Origin: a virus
Length of the DNA: 28,516 bases
Virus record (IMG/VR): IMGVR_UViG_3300031250_000006
Span: 1 to 28,516 of that record
Reading direction: 5' to 3' (one strand)
This document shows positions 21,344 to 28,513 of this stretch, piece after piece. Numbering within the stretch: position 1 is the first letter of the stretch; every line of letters begins with the position of its first letter. A program made the position numbers and the translations under genes. The notes beneath the pieces were generated by a model. It made no database searches. It was not told the origin of the DNA and saw only the letters and a list, made by a program, of their open reading frames with translations.

Positions 21344-23009
21344 AGGCCCTCGCCTTAAGTTGCGCGATGGCGACCCTGCGCGCCAGCGGCGCGATGTCGA
21401 GCGTCCCCGTGAGCTCGACGAGCAGCGCCTGGAACTCCTCGAAACTTTTCGCCTTGGCGCCGGCCGTCAGGATCATCTCGATCATCGGCGAGAGCACCGG
21501 CTCCCAGTCCTCGGCTTCATCGGCGCCGATCGCCTCGACCTCGTCCTCCTGCGCGACACTGGCGTTGAGCGCGAGGCGGCCGTCGCGGCGTCGGGTCTCG
21601 CCGCAGCACGGGCAGCCGGAGAGATGATAGGTTTGCGCATTGGTCGCGGCGTTGGCGAGCGCCCCGTCGCCGGGCGGCTTGTTCTGCGGCGCGTCCGGCG
21701 CCTTCGGCGGTTCGAGAAGATCGTCTCCGTCCTCGGGCTCGGACATGCCGATCTTTTCGCGCACCTCCGCCATCTTCACCTTGAGGCCGATTGGCACGAG
21801 CCGCGCCAGCGCATTGGACAGCGCCTCCACGTCCTGCGGCTCGGCCACAGGAAAGACCACGCGCGGCGGCGCAGCCTGCGCGCCGAAATTGACCGCCACG
21901 AAATGGGCGACGAGATCGCGGTTGATGGTGACGGCGAGCTGGCGGGCGTCGTCCTGCAATATGTCGATGCGGATTTGATTATGCACCTGCGCCTGGGCCA
22001 GCGAGCCGCCGTTCTCGACCGTCATCGTCTGGCCGAGGATAGCTTTGCTCATCTCCTCATTGCAAAACCGCGCCATCTGTTCGAACGGCGTCGATTGTCC
22101 GGAGCCCGAGCCCTTGGCCTCCAGGAACTCGATCATCATGCTCTCGGGGATGATCGCCGCGGCGTCGGAGGCGATGCGCATGACTGCCTGGAGCAACTTG
22201 CGGCGTTCGTCGGCCGTCGCCGAGGGGTGATATTTGCCGACGCGGATCGGCATGCCGAACACATCGAGGAACGACGCCCAATCTTTCACCGCGTAATTCT
22301 TGAATAAATAAAACCAGCCGACCAGCCTTGCGAAGCCGCCGCGAATGGGAATGCCGGATTTGATCTTCGGCGCATGGACGATCCATTTGCCGGGATCGAG
22401 CGCGGCGCCGTCGATCGTGCCGAGCACCTGCAGCCGCAGCTCGGAGCGCGAGATATAATCGAAGGTGAAATATTTGGGGTCGCGCCAGACATAGGCCGGC
22501 CACCACAGCCCGTCCCTCTCATGCCAGACGATCTCAATCGCCGAGAACCCCTTGCCGAATGCGTCCAGCAGCTGCGGCAGCATATCCGCGAACATCGGGT
22601 CCTCGACCAGATCGCGCACGGCGTCCTCGATCCTGGCGTCGGGCTTCTCGCCGGGCTCGACCGAAGGGCGCAGCTGCGACAGCGCGCGCTTGCGCGTGCC
22701 GAGCACGGAGAGATAGTGGGTGTCGCGCTCCTCCATCTCCTCGGCGAGTTCGAGGTAGAAGCGATGGTCGCCGCGAATGCTGTCGCGCAACAGCATGGCC
22801 AGTTTTTCGGGCGTCAGGCCCGCGGCGACCGAGACGTCCCACAGCGTGCGCACGCCGGCCATTTCCGGCGAGGCGACCTCCGATGTGAGTTCGCGCGCGG
22901 GCGTCTTGCCGAGCAGCGCTTGGCCGAACGACTTTAAGCGATCGAGGATCGGCGTCGGACCGTGGATTCCGGTGGTCCCGTTTTCGTTCCTGTTGGGAAA
23001 GCCCAGCAT
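21330..23009 (-). CDS. Portal protein (Mu gp29-like, DUF935)
   Basis: The 559-residue protein has the hallmarks of the DUF935 portal family of Mu-like phages: THYLSVLGTRKRALSQLRPS, FGKGFSAIEIVWHERDGLWW, YVWRDPKYFTFDYISRSELR, KSGIPIRGGFARLVGWFYLF, KNYAVKDWASFLDVFGMPIR, and ILGQTMTVENGGSLAQAQVH. Portal dodecamers form the DNA channel and bind terminase. A CxxC segment (SGCPCCGETRRRDG) lies in the C-terminal third, in the linker seen in several family members. I start at the ATG at 23009, which shares one base with the terminase stop (TGATG) behind GAGGGG, rather than the GTG three codons earlier. Confidence 0.92.
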   Translation of the reverse strand: MLGFPNRNENGTTGIHGPTPILDRLKSFGQALLGKTPARELTSEVASPEMAGVRTLWDVSVAAGLTPEKLAMLLRDSIRGDHRFYLELAEEMEERDTHYLSVLGTRKRALSQLRPSVEPGEKPDARIEDAVRDLVEDPMFADMLPQLLDAFGKGFSAIEIVWHERDGLWWPAYVWRDPKYFTFDYISRSELRLQVLGTIDGAALDPGKWIVHAPKIKSGIPIRGGFARLVGWFYLFKNYAVKDWASFLDVFGMPIRVGKYHPSATADERRKLLQAVMRIASDAAAIIPESMMIEFLEAKGSGSGQSTPFEQMARFCNEEMSKAILGQTMTVENGGSLAQAQVHNQIRIDILQDDARQLAVTINRDLVAHFVAVNFGAQAAPPRVVFPVAEPQDVEALSNALARLVPIGLKVKMAEVREKIGMSEPEDGDDLLEPPKAPDAPQNKPPGDGALANAATNAQTYHLSGCPCCGETRRRDGRLALNASVAQEDEVEAIGADEAEDWEPVLSPMIEMILTAGAKAKSFEEFQALLVELTGTLDIAPLARRVAIAQLKARAYGQG

Positions 23010-24631
23010 CACCAACACCCCTCACGCGGCAGTTTGAAATCGTCGTCGTCGTCGGGGCGGTCGCGCCGCTCCATCTGCTCGCGCATCGTGCCGGCGCTTT
23101 CATAGTCGTAGAGCGCGACCAGCGCCCTGGTGGCCGCATAGGCCAGGAACAGCGCCACCGCCGCGTCGCCGTGACGATCCTTGTGAACGCCGCTTTTAAG
23201 TGCGGGCACATGCGGGACGCCGGCCTTGACGGCGACGAGGCGCAAATCCGAATGGATATCGGCGTCGGCGGGGATTTCGATCGCGTCGTCTTCGAAGGCG
23301 GTCTTCACCGGCTGGGCGTTCTCCCGATACCACGGGATGTTGAGCATCACCGCCTCGGTGCGCTCCTTGCCGAACTCCTGCACGGCAAATTCGGCGATCG
23401 ACATGCCGAGGCCGGTCGCGTCGTGTTTGCTCGCCGAGAAACGCGGCAGCCGCTTGCCGATATATTTCAGAACCTGCTTTTGCTGATCGAAGGGAATATT
23501 GCGCATCTCGACGACGAAGGGGGTGATCCGCCGCGTGGTGCGCGAGATCGCCAGGGGCCACAATACGGTCAGGTCGGAGACGCGGCCATAATCGCCGCCG
23601 AGGAAATGCGCGAGATGGGGGTCGAGAGTCATGAGGATGGGCAGCAGCTCGCGCTCGCACCATTCCTCGATATCCGCCTCGCGCAGCCGCGCCGGCCAAT
23701 GCATGAAGGCGTCGTTGCGCTTCAGGCGTAGCACGGGGATGTCGGGGTTCGAGCGCGCCTCGATCAACGGCGCGGGCAGGAACTGGCCTTCGCCCTCCGA
23801 GGGGATGCAGAACAGCTCTTCGTCGGCGGCGTCGCCGTAATCCCTGATGATGCCGGCGCGCCACTCGGCTTCCGCCTCGGCGCTCCACGGCTGACGCGTG
23901 CGCATGCAGACGCGCTGATAGAGGCCGTCCGTCAGCGCGTCGTCGAAATCGAAGCGCACGAGCCCGTAGCCATTGCCGCCGCGCGCCGCCTTGACCAGCA
24001 CGTTGAAGTGGTTGTCCTCGCCGTTGTGCGTGGAGATCACGAGAACCCGGCCGCCCCAGATGAGCAGCGCGATCGCCGCCTTCATCAGCTCCTTCAATTC
24101 TTCATGGAACGCCGCCTCGTCGATGATGACGAAGCCCTGCATGCCGCGTAGCGAGCGGGGCCGCGAAGACAGAGCGATGATCTGGAAGCCCGAGGCGAAT
24201 TTGATGCGGAAGGCGCGGATCTGCTTGTCCGGGTCGCCGTCGTCGAACAGGAATTCCTCCAGCTCGGACGCCGCCTCGTTAAAGATTTTGGCCCACATGG
24301 CTGCGGTGTCGATGAACTCGCGCGACATTTCCAGATTGTAGCCGATGTAGAAGCTGTCCATGCCGCCGGCCGATTCCGCCGCGGCGGAGGTCAGCACGGC
24401 GTCGGCGGCTATGCCCCAAGTGGCTCCGGTGCGGCGCGACTTTTCGCAGATGGTGACGCGGTTTTCATGGACCGCGAAGACGAGCTTTTTCTGATAGCCG
24501 AGAAACACGCCGTCGACGCCGCCCATCGCGGCGAGCATGTCGGCGGTCATTGACGCATGATCGCGGCGCAACTCGCGCCATTCGGCCTCGGTGATGAGGC
24601 GAGGCGACTGGATTTCCCGGCGCGGGTTCAT
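23009..24631 (-). CDS. Terminase large subunit (Mu gp28-like)
   Basis: The 540-residue ATPase/nuclease carries EKSRRTGATW (residues 63-72) as the Walker A-like motif, FVIIDEAAF (167-175) as Walker B, and ISTHNGEDNHF (199-209) as the coupling motif. The RNase H-like nuclease half begins at GGDYGRVSDLTVLWP (345-359), with a later acidic pair at SKHDATGLGMS and DRHGDAAVALFLAY. Together these mark a packaging motor of the Mu gp28 group, which fills heads from replicated or integrated DNA. Length is normal. The start overlaps the stop of the winged-helix gene by ATGA. Confidence 0.93.
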   Translation of the reverse strand: MNPRREIQSPRLITEAEWRELRRDHASMTADMLAAMGGVDGVFLGYQKKLVFAVHENRVTICEKSRRTGATWGIAADAVLTSAAAESAGGMDSFYIGYNLEMSREFIDTAAMWAKIFNEAASELEEFLFDDGDPDKQIRAFRIKFASGFQIIALSSRPRSLRGMQGFVIIDEAAFHEELKELMKAAIALLIWGGRVLVISTHNGEDNHFNVLVKAARGGNGYGLVRFDFDDALTDGLYQRVCMRTRQPWSAEAEAEWRAGIIRDYGDAADEELFCIPSEGEGQFLPAPLIEARSNPDIPVLRLKRNDAFMHWPARLREADIEEWCERELLPILMTLDPHLAHFLGGDYGRVSDLTVLWPLAISRTTRRITPFVVEMRNIPFDQQKQVLKYIGKRLPRFSASKHDATGLGMSIAEFAVQEFGKERTEAVMLNIPWYRENAQPVKTAFEDDAIEIPADADIHSDLRLVAVKAGVPHVPALKSGVHKDRHGDAAVALFLAYAATRALVALYDYESAGTMREQMERRDRPDDDDDFKLPREGCW

Positions 24632-24993
24632 GGCTGCGCCCCCTTAAGTAGCTCGCGCAGCCGCGCGGCGGAGGCGTTGTCCATCCAGAACCCTTCGCCC
24701 CATTGCACGTGGATATGCACGCCGCAAGGCGAGAGAGCGCGTCGGGCCTTATAGATGTGGACATCGACGACTTTAAGCGTCGTATCTTCGTGCAGGCAGC
24801 TCATGCGAAGAATCTCGCGCGGCATGATGTTGGGCGCGCGCGCCATAAGCATCGCGGTGACGCGCCTCGCAGCTCCAGTCATCCGCACCCCCAGAAAGCT
24901 CGGCCACGCCAGGTTCGGCGTCAACGCCTCTTTAAGTTGGCGGACCTCCTCCTCCAGCTCGTCGCTCCGCTCGCGCAGCGCCCGCTCGTTCAT
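24628..24993 (-). CDS. Winged-helix DNA-binding protein beside terminase
   Basis: The 121-residue protein begins with a short coiled coil (MNERALRERSDELEEEVRQL) followed by a winged helix-turn-helix of the OmpR/PhoB C-terminal type at about 36-107: PNIMPREILRMSC, the recognition helix KVVDVHIYKARRALSP, and the wing VHIHVQWGEGFWMD. There is no receiver domain. It lies between the zinc-finger gene and the large terminase, overlapping both by ATGA. It could regulate late expression or help packaging-site recognition; the latter is suggested only by its place next to terminase. The ATG at 24993 is preferred over the upstream one because of the overlap and GGGG ribosome site. Confidence 0.78.
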   Translation of the reverse strand: MNERALRERSDELEEEVRQLKEALTPNLAWPSFLGVRMTGAARRVTAMLMARAPNIMPREILRMSCLHEDTTLKVVDVHIYKARRALSPCGVHIHVQWGEGFWMDNASAARLRELLKGAQP

Positions 24994-25244
24994 ATCAACC
25001 CCGCCGCGGCTTCGATCGCCTGGCGCTTGGCGCGCCGCCAATTCAAATCATGGAGCCGAAATAGACGTTCGTCGTCGGGCCATTTTTTGAGCTTGCGGTT
25101 GATCCCGCGATATTGCTGCTTCGTGCGCGGCCCGATGGCGCGAAAATGCTTGCCGCATATGATTTCGCGCGGAAAGCCGACCTTCTCCCGGGAGAAGGTT
25201 CGCCCGCAAAAGGGGACGCAACAGCGGATGCGCTCTGCGTTCAT
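24990..25244 (-). CDS. Small zinc-finger protein
   Basis: The 84-residue product has Cys8/Cys9, Cys13, Cys30 and His33 in IRCCVPFCGRTF and IICGKHFRAI, the arrangement of a single zinc-binding site, followed by a basic helical tail (TKQQYRGINRKLKKW, then WRRAKRQAIEA). Similar small zinc proteins occur in packaging operons of alphaproteobacterial phages. The ATG at 25244 overlaps the methylase stop (ATGA) and is preferred to the one 13 codons upstream. Residues 16-22 (TFSREKV) are encoded by an 18-bp palindrome identical to the arms of the intergenic repeat family found in the tail block. Confidence 0.72.
   Translation of the reverse strand: MNAERIRCCVPFCGRTFSREKVGFPREIICGKHFRAIGPRTKQQYRGINRKLKKWPDDERLFRLHDLNWRRAKRQAIEAAAGLI
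25181..25198. repeat. REP-arm palindrome inside the zinc-finger gene, copy G
   Basis: CCTTCTCCCGGGAGAAGG is a perfect 18-bp palindrome equal to the two arms of the CCTTCTCCC...GGGAGAAGG repeats with no loop. It lies in frame within the linker between the cysteine pairs of the zinc-finger protein. It may be a captured repeat or a coincidence of coding sequence. Confidence 0.6.
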
Positions 25245-25828
25245 GGCGCCGCCTCGAACATATCGACCTGATCGCCCCAGCAATCCCAGCCCTCGCGGCG
25301 CTGCCGCGCGAAAAGCTCTATCTTCGGGACGCGCGGGAACATCCGCTCCAGCGCCTCGCGGGCTTCATCGGGCTTTCGCGAATGTTCGCGCAGCGGCGCC
25401 TCGATGAAATTGCGTTCGCCGTGCGAGCAGATCAACGGCGCGCCGCGCGCCGCCATCAGATAGATTTCCAGCGTGCTGCGCTGCCAGCGCCCGGTGCCGA
25501 AGGCCCATTTCGGCTCCTTGCAATCCGGGCTCCACTGCGGGCTGCGTTTGCCCCAGCCGCCGTAGCTTTTATATTCGAAACCCCAGACGCGGATGCACTC
25601 CATCATCTGGCCGAGATGCGTTGAGGTGCTCCACAGGACCAGCGCGCAATTGGGCGCGGCGAGCCTGCCCACCGGCAGCGTCAGCAGGTCGTAGCGGCTC
25701 ATCGTGGGATAGGGCGGCGCCTTGGCCTGTCCTCTGGGGCTGTAGCTCTCGGTCCGCGTCGGCGGATCGACATAGATCAGCCCGTAGCGGCCTTCGCGCT
25801 CCGGCGTGATCAGCGGGCCGGCGCTCAC
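25241..25828 (-). CDS. MT-A70-family DNA adenine methyltransferase with variant DPPT motif
   Basis: The 195-residue protein has the layout of bacteriophage MT-A70 methylases: YGLIYVDPPT (15-24) at the catalytic motif, MSRYDLLTLPVGRLAAPNCA as the following conserved segment, ALVLWSTSTHLGQMMECIRV, then GFEYKSYGGWGKRS, HGERNFIEAPLREHSRKPDE and KIELFARQRREGWDCWGDQV at the end. The last two are the family's S-adenosylmethionine-binding signature. The catalytic tetrapeptide, normally DPPW, reads DPPT here. Activity may be retained or altered. It is coupled by ATGA overlaps to the small terminase gene upstream and the zinc-finger gene downstream, and probably protects phage DNA from restriction or marks it. 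Confidence 0.88.
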   Translation of the reverse strand: MSAGPLITPEREGRYGLIYVDPPTRTESYSPRGQAKAPPYPTMSRYDLLTLPVGRLAAPNCALVLWSTSTHLGQMMECIRVWGFEYKSYGGWGKRSPQWSPDCKEPKWAFGTGRWQRSTLEIYLMAARGAPLICSHGERNFIEAPLREHSRKPDEAREALERMFPRVPKIELFARQRREGWDCWGDQVDMFEAAP

Positions 25829-26406
25829 GGCGTCCTCGGAATGCCGAGGATTTCCGCCTTGAGTTTGTCGACGGTCGCGGAAGTCAGGCCCGCCTTGCGC
25901 GCCACCGCGCCGGCGGCGTCTGCGGCTTTCTTCTTGGCGTCCTGCTCCATTTCGACATGGCTGCGGCGGGCGGATGAGAGCTTGGTGCCGGAGATCACCA
26001 GCGCGAACGCATGCGCCAACTCCTTGACGCCTTTCGGGGTCAGCGTGCCTTCTTCCTTCGAGACGATCTCGGCGATCAACGTCTTGATGAATTCGGCCAG
26101 CGCGACATTGCCGCTATCGATGCTCTCCGCCGTCAATTGATCGGCTATGCCGGCGAAGATCGCGCGTTGCTCCTTGATCCGCGCGGAGGCGCGCGAGATC
26201 GCCACCGCCTTGCGATTGAAGGCGCTCGGCGAGATCAGATAATCGGAAAGCCCCTTGTCGATGAGGCGCCTGTTGAGTTCTTCGAGGATATCGACCTGCG
26301 TCCGTATGCGGGCATTGAGCTGCGCCAGCGCCCACAGCAGATCGTCCTGTGCCTCCTCGGGCAGCAGATCGAGGCTGGAGAGCCGCCCGCGTCCCTCGCG
26401 CGCCAT
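25825..26406 (-). CDS. Terminase small subunit (Mu gp27-like, DUF3486)
   Basis: The 193-residue helical protein matches the DUF3486/Mu gp27 family: REGRGRLSSLDLLPEEAQDD at the N-terminus, LNRRLIDKGLSDYLISPSAF and NRKAVAISRASARIKEQRAI in the middle, and a Lys/Ala-rich C-terminal helix ending LTSATVDKLKAEILGIPRTP. The family acts with gp28 in recognising phage DNA for packaging. Length is typical. It starts three bases after the upstream gene's stop and overlaps the methylase by ATGA, so three genes separate it from the large subunit. Confidence 0.88.
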   Translation of the reverse strand: MAREGRGRLSSLDLLPEEAQDDLLWALAQLNARIRTQVDILEELNRRLIDKGLSDYLISPSAFNRKAVAISRASARIKEQRAIFAGIADQLTAESIDSGNVALAEFIKTLIAEIVSKEEGTLTPKGVKELAHAFALVISGTKLSSARRSHVEMEQDAKKKAADAAGAVARKAGLTSATVDKLKAEILGIPRTP

Positions 26407-26409
26407 GGG

Positions 26410-26709
26410 TTAGACCTTCGGGCTCGGGCGCTTGACGCCGGTGATGACGACGCGCTCCTCGAGGTGATCGAGGCCCTTCTGGGTCAGCGTGGCGATCAGC
26501 ACGCTGGCGGATTCGAGCAGGGTCACGCCGCCCATTTCGGCGAGAAAGCGCAGTTCCTCGTGAACCCACTCCCGCGTTTTGTTGATCGCCCAGCGCAGGG
26601 AGAGGTTCTCCTGCAGCATGGCGCTATTGAGCCGGCGGTCCGATTGCTCCTCCAGATCGCGCAGGATGATCAGCCGCGCATGTTCGCGCTGGATGTCGAT
26701 GGCGCTCAT
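26410..26709 (-). CDS. VpaChn25_0724-type phage protein (Mu gp26-like position)
   Basis: The 99-residue protein matches a winged-helix-like family of transposable phages: IDIQREHARLIILRDLEEQS, LNSAMLQENLSLRW, TREWVHEELRFLAEMGGVTL, ATLTQKGLDHLEER and the closing GVKRPSP motif. It normally lies between DUF2730 and DUF3486 genes, as here. Function is unknown; a packaging-complex or DNA-binding role is commonly supposed. It overlaps the upstream DUF2730 gene by ATGA. Confidence 0.82.
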   Translation of the reverse strand: MSAIDIQREHARLIILRDLEEQSDRRLNSAMLQENLSLRWAINKTREWVHEELRFLAEMGGVTLLESASVLIATLTQKGLDHLEERVVITGVKRPSPKV

Positions 26710-27092
26710 CGCGTTTTCCTTTCGGCCTCATTGGCGCGGCGCTCGGCCTCGATGACGCGCTCCTCGGCGCGGGCGTTCTGGCCTATCAGCGTGCCGATCT
26801 TGTCGAGCATCGCGTCCATTTTGCCGTCTATGCCCACGACTTTCATTTCGAGATCGTGCATCTCGTCCTTGGTCGGCAGATGCTCGATCTCCGACTCGAC
26901 GCGCGCGAGTTGCCTGTCGATGCCGTCGACCCGCTTAAAAAGCGTGCTCCGGTCGCTCTTCAGCTCGCCGATCTCCTTGCCGAGTCCCTCGATCTGCTTG
27001 TCGTTGCGTTTGCTCATCGCGCCCCAGATCGCGATGGTTATCGCGGCTATGACGCCGGCCCATTGTCCCGCAGTGCCCCAGTCCATGTTCAT
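26706..27092 (-). CDS. DUF2730 membrane-anchored coiled-coil protein (Mu gp25-like)
   Basis: The 128-residue protein has one N-terminal membrane helix (WAGVIAAITIAIWGAMS) and a long coiled coil (about 30-125: IEGLGKEIGELKSDRSTLFK, VDGIDRQLARVESEIEHLPT, MHDLEMKVVGIDGKMDAMLD). This is the DUF2730 pattern found at the start of Mu-like packaging modules. The ATG at 27092 is chosen because it overlaps the upstream stop (ATGA); the longer open frame upstream is Arg-rich, unlike a real protein. Membrane topology with the coil in the cytoplasm suggests a role at the inner membrane, perhaps as an i-spanin-like partner of the lipoproteins upstream; that is inference. Confidence 0.8.
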   Translation of the reverse strand: MNMDWGTAGQWAGVIAAITIAIWGAMSKRNDKQIEGLGKEIGELKSDRSTLFKRVDGIDRQLARVESEIEHLPTKDEMHDLEMKVVGIDGKMDAMLDKIGTLIGQNARAEERVIEAERRANEAERKTR

Positions 27093-27193
27093 TTTGCGCC
27101 GAAGAAATAAGAGAGGAGGGTGATCCATACCGGCGAGAGCGCCAGCGCGGTCCCGACGAGCAGGGCGCCGGCGCAGAAGGCGATGTCTTTCAC
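27089..27193 (-). CDS. 34-residue single-span membrane protein
   Basis: From the GTG at 27193 the product is MKDIAFCAGALLVGTALALS followed by PVWITLLSYFFGAK: a single hydrophobic span and little else. The start overlaps the lipoprotein stop (GTGA) and the stop overlaps the DUF2730 start (ATGA), the coupling style of all neighbours. A longer frame upstream has an Arg-rich N-terminus that does not look real. It could be a holin-like or antiholin peptide in the lysis cluster. Confidence 0.55.
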   Translation of the reverse strand: MKDIAFCAGALLVGTALALSPVWITLLSYFFGAK

Positions 27194-27630
27194 GTCGGAG
27201 CCGCCGTCGCGGCGGGAATGGCCTGGATCGGCGCGCCGCTCGGCGGGCTGGCGGGCACGGCGCCAACGGTCGCGACGATCGACTGGTAGAGCGGGCACAG
27301 CGCCGCGGCGATGGCGGCGTTGGTCGCCAGGGCGTTTTGCGCCGCGGACGCGGCGGAGCTCGACGGCGCGATGATCTTGATCGCCGTGACCGTCGCATTG
27401 GTCGCGGGATTAAGGATCGGCGAACATTCCGCCTGCACGATGATATTGCCGATCGCCAGCAAATCCTTGCCGACCAGCGGCGCATATTTGGCGATGGCGA
27501 GATTGGCGGCGTTGACGCGGTCCGACGCGTTGGTGAACGAGCGGCCCCAGTCGATCGAGCCGTTCGGATTGAGCGAGCATCCCGCGAGCAGGGCGCAGGC
27601 GGCGAAACAGGCGGCGAGCAAGGGTTTCAT
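27190..27630 (-). CDS. Lipoprotein of unknown function in lysis cluster
   Basis: The 146-residue protein has a lipoprotein signal with lipobox LLAGC (Cys18) after MKPLLAACFAACA. The mature part holds NPNGSIDWGRSFTNASDRVN, a helical middle (LAIAKYAPLVGKDLLAIGNI) and two more cysteines (AECSPILN; ALCPLYQS), ending in an Ala/Pro-rich tail (PASPPSGAPIQAIPAATAAP). A TAGGGA site lies seven bases before the ATG. I do not recognise a family. Its place between the spanin-like lipoprotein and the 34-aa membrane protein suggests lysis or superinfection control. Confidence 0.7.
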   Translation of the reverse strand: MKPLLAACFAACALLAGCSLNPNGSIDWGRSFTNASDRVNAANLAIAKYAPLVGKDLLAIGNIIVQAECSPILNPATNATVTAIKIIAPSSSAASAAQNALATNAAIAAALCPLYQSIVATVGAVPASPPSGAPIQAIPAATAAPT

Positions 27631-27640
27631 GGCGGCGTCC

Positions 27641-27865
27641 CTATTTTTGGCCGCAGAAGCGGCGCAGGTTGCGGTCCTCGACGATCACCTTCGCGCTCAC
27701 CTCGTTCGGGGGCAGCGCGCGCAGGTCTTTGGCGAGTTGCGCGATCTCCGCCGCGCTATATTGATTGAGCGGCGGGCATTTCGGAGCCGCCGGCTCAAGG
27801 CTTGGCAAAGCGCAGCCGCCGAGCAGACTAAAAGCGGCCAGCGTCAAGATCGGTCTGAACCTCAT
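27641..27865 (-). CDS. Spanin-like outer-membrane lipoprotein
   Basis: The 74-residue protein has a lipobox LLGGC (Cys18) after MRFRPILTLAAFS. The mature peptide (PKCPPLNQYSAAEIAQLAKD, then LRALPPNEVSAKVIVEDRNL and RRFCGQK) matches small o-spanin-like lipoproteins of alphaproteobacterial phages, which share the CPPL...YS...L..LPP...V.D...LR..C pattern. These join an inner-membrane partner to disrupt the outer membrane at lysis. A GGAG/GAGAG stretch precedes the ATG. The start overlaps the end of the upstream gene by 38 bases. Confidence 0.75.
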   Translation of the reverse strand: MRFRPILTLAAFSLLGGCALPSLEPAAPKCPPLNQYSAAEIAQLAKDLRALPPNEVSAKVIVEDRNLRRFCGQK

Positions 27866-28136
27866 CTCTCGTCTCCGGTTTGATGACGCCGGCGGCGGCG
27901 TCGAAGGCCATGCCGAGCCGATGGGTAAGGCGGCCGATCAACCCCTTGGCCTTCGCGCCCTCGGGCGAATTGAGCCAGGTCACGGTCGCCTGTTCGAGCT
28001 TGATCCCGTCCTCGGCGATGGCGATGCCGGCCCCGGCCGCCGCGACGGCGGGGCCGACGCCGGGGATGAACGCCGCTCCCGCCGTGATGATCGGCAGCAG
28101 CGAGCCGACGAGATTGATATCGTCCTGGATCGACAT
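27828..28136 (-). CDS. Hydrophobic glycine-rich phage protein
   Basis: The 102-residue product has a hydrophobic segment (LLPIITAGAAFIPGVGPAVA, then AAGAGIAIAE) resembling a membrane hairpin, followed by an amphipathic part (LEQATVTWLNSPEGAKAKGL, then IGRLTHRLGMAFDAAAGVIK). It is not recognised. It starts three bases after the holin gene and overlaps the spanin-like lipoprotein gene by 38 bases. A membrane role in lysis, such as a second holin or antiholin, is plausible. Confidence 0.6.
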   Translation of the reverse strand: MSIQDDINLVGSLLPIITAGAAFIPGVGPAVAAAGAGIAIAEDGIKLEQATVTWLNSPEGAKAKGLIGRLTHRLGMAFDAAAGVIKPETRDEVQTDLDAGRF

Positions 28137-28139
28137 GGC

Positions 28140-28367
28140 TCACCCGATCTTGTGGGTGGCGCGCACACGTCCCCATAGCGCGATGGCGCTGGAGAGGAGC
28201 CCGAATGCGGATGTCGCGATCTGCGCGCTCTTGGCGACGCCCTGCGCGATCTGCGCCTGATCGTCGGGCGTCAGCGTATAGCCGGCGAGCGACGCGGCGC
28301 CGGCGGCCATCGCGCCGATGCAGCCAAGGACGCCGGCCGATTGCCACCAGGGTTTAGTCTTGTCCAT
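28140..28367 (-). CDS. Holin
   Basis: The 75-residue protein has a short basic/aromatic N-terminus (MDKTKPWWQSAG), a first span (VLGCIGAMAAGAASLAG), a polar loop (YTLTPDDQAQIAQGVAKSA), a second span (TSAFGLLSSAIALWG) and a basic tail ending RVRATHKIG. This two-span layout and ending are characteristic of holins in alphaproteobacterial Mu-like phages. Holins form inner-membrane lesions that time lysis. The ATG at 28367 behind GAGAAG is chosen over the GTG four codons upstream. The endolysin itself is not in the window and would be expected further right. Confidence 0.75.
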   Translation of the reverse strand: MDKTKPWWQSAGVLGCIGAMAAGAASLAGYTLTPDDQAQIAQGVAKSAQIATSAFGLLSSAIALWGRVRATHKIG

Positions 28368-28375
28368 TGTGCTTC

Positions 28376-28513
28376 TCACTTCCTTTGGCGCCGGGGAGCC
28401 GCCCGGCGCGGTTGACCAGCGCCGGGGGGGGGCGGCTCCTCCCAGATCGGGCTAATGACGAGCGCCAGCAGCAGCATCGCGAGATAGACGAGATACCAGG
28501 GCTCGAACGGCAT
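28376..28513 (-). CDS. 45-residue membrane protein with Pro/Arg-rich tail
   Basis: Reading the minus strand from ATG at 28513-28511 gives MPFEPWYLVYLAMLLLALVI, then SPIWEEPPPPGAGQPRRAAP and RRQRK before a stop at 28376. One hydrophobic span is followed by a proline- and arginine-rich tail. The end of the gene carries the ribosome site of the holin. The coding strand includes nine consecutive C (28424-28432 on the plus strand as G), which could be a slip or sequencing-error point. Only three bases upstream are visible, so the true start may lie outside the window. Confidence 0.5.
   Translation of the reverse strand: MPFEPWYLVYLAMLLLALVISPIWEEPPPPGAGQPRRAAPRRQRK

Noticed and set aside
19933-21345. 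470-codon plus-strand open frame
   Set aside because: It is antisense to the gpF gene, whose motifs (PPNRWGCQCRV) are unmistakable, and its product has no recognisable features.
21156-22307. 383-codon plus-strand open frame
   Set aside because: Antisense shadow of the portal gene, Arg/Asp/His-rich without domain signatures.
27093-27485. Upstream extension of the DUF2730 frame
   Set aside because: Arg-rich shadow of the lipoprotein gene; the real start at 27092 overlaps the preceding stop and is followed by the membrane helix.
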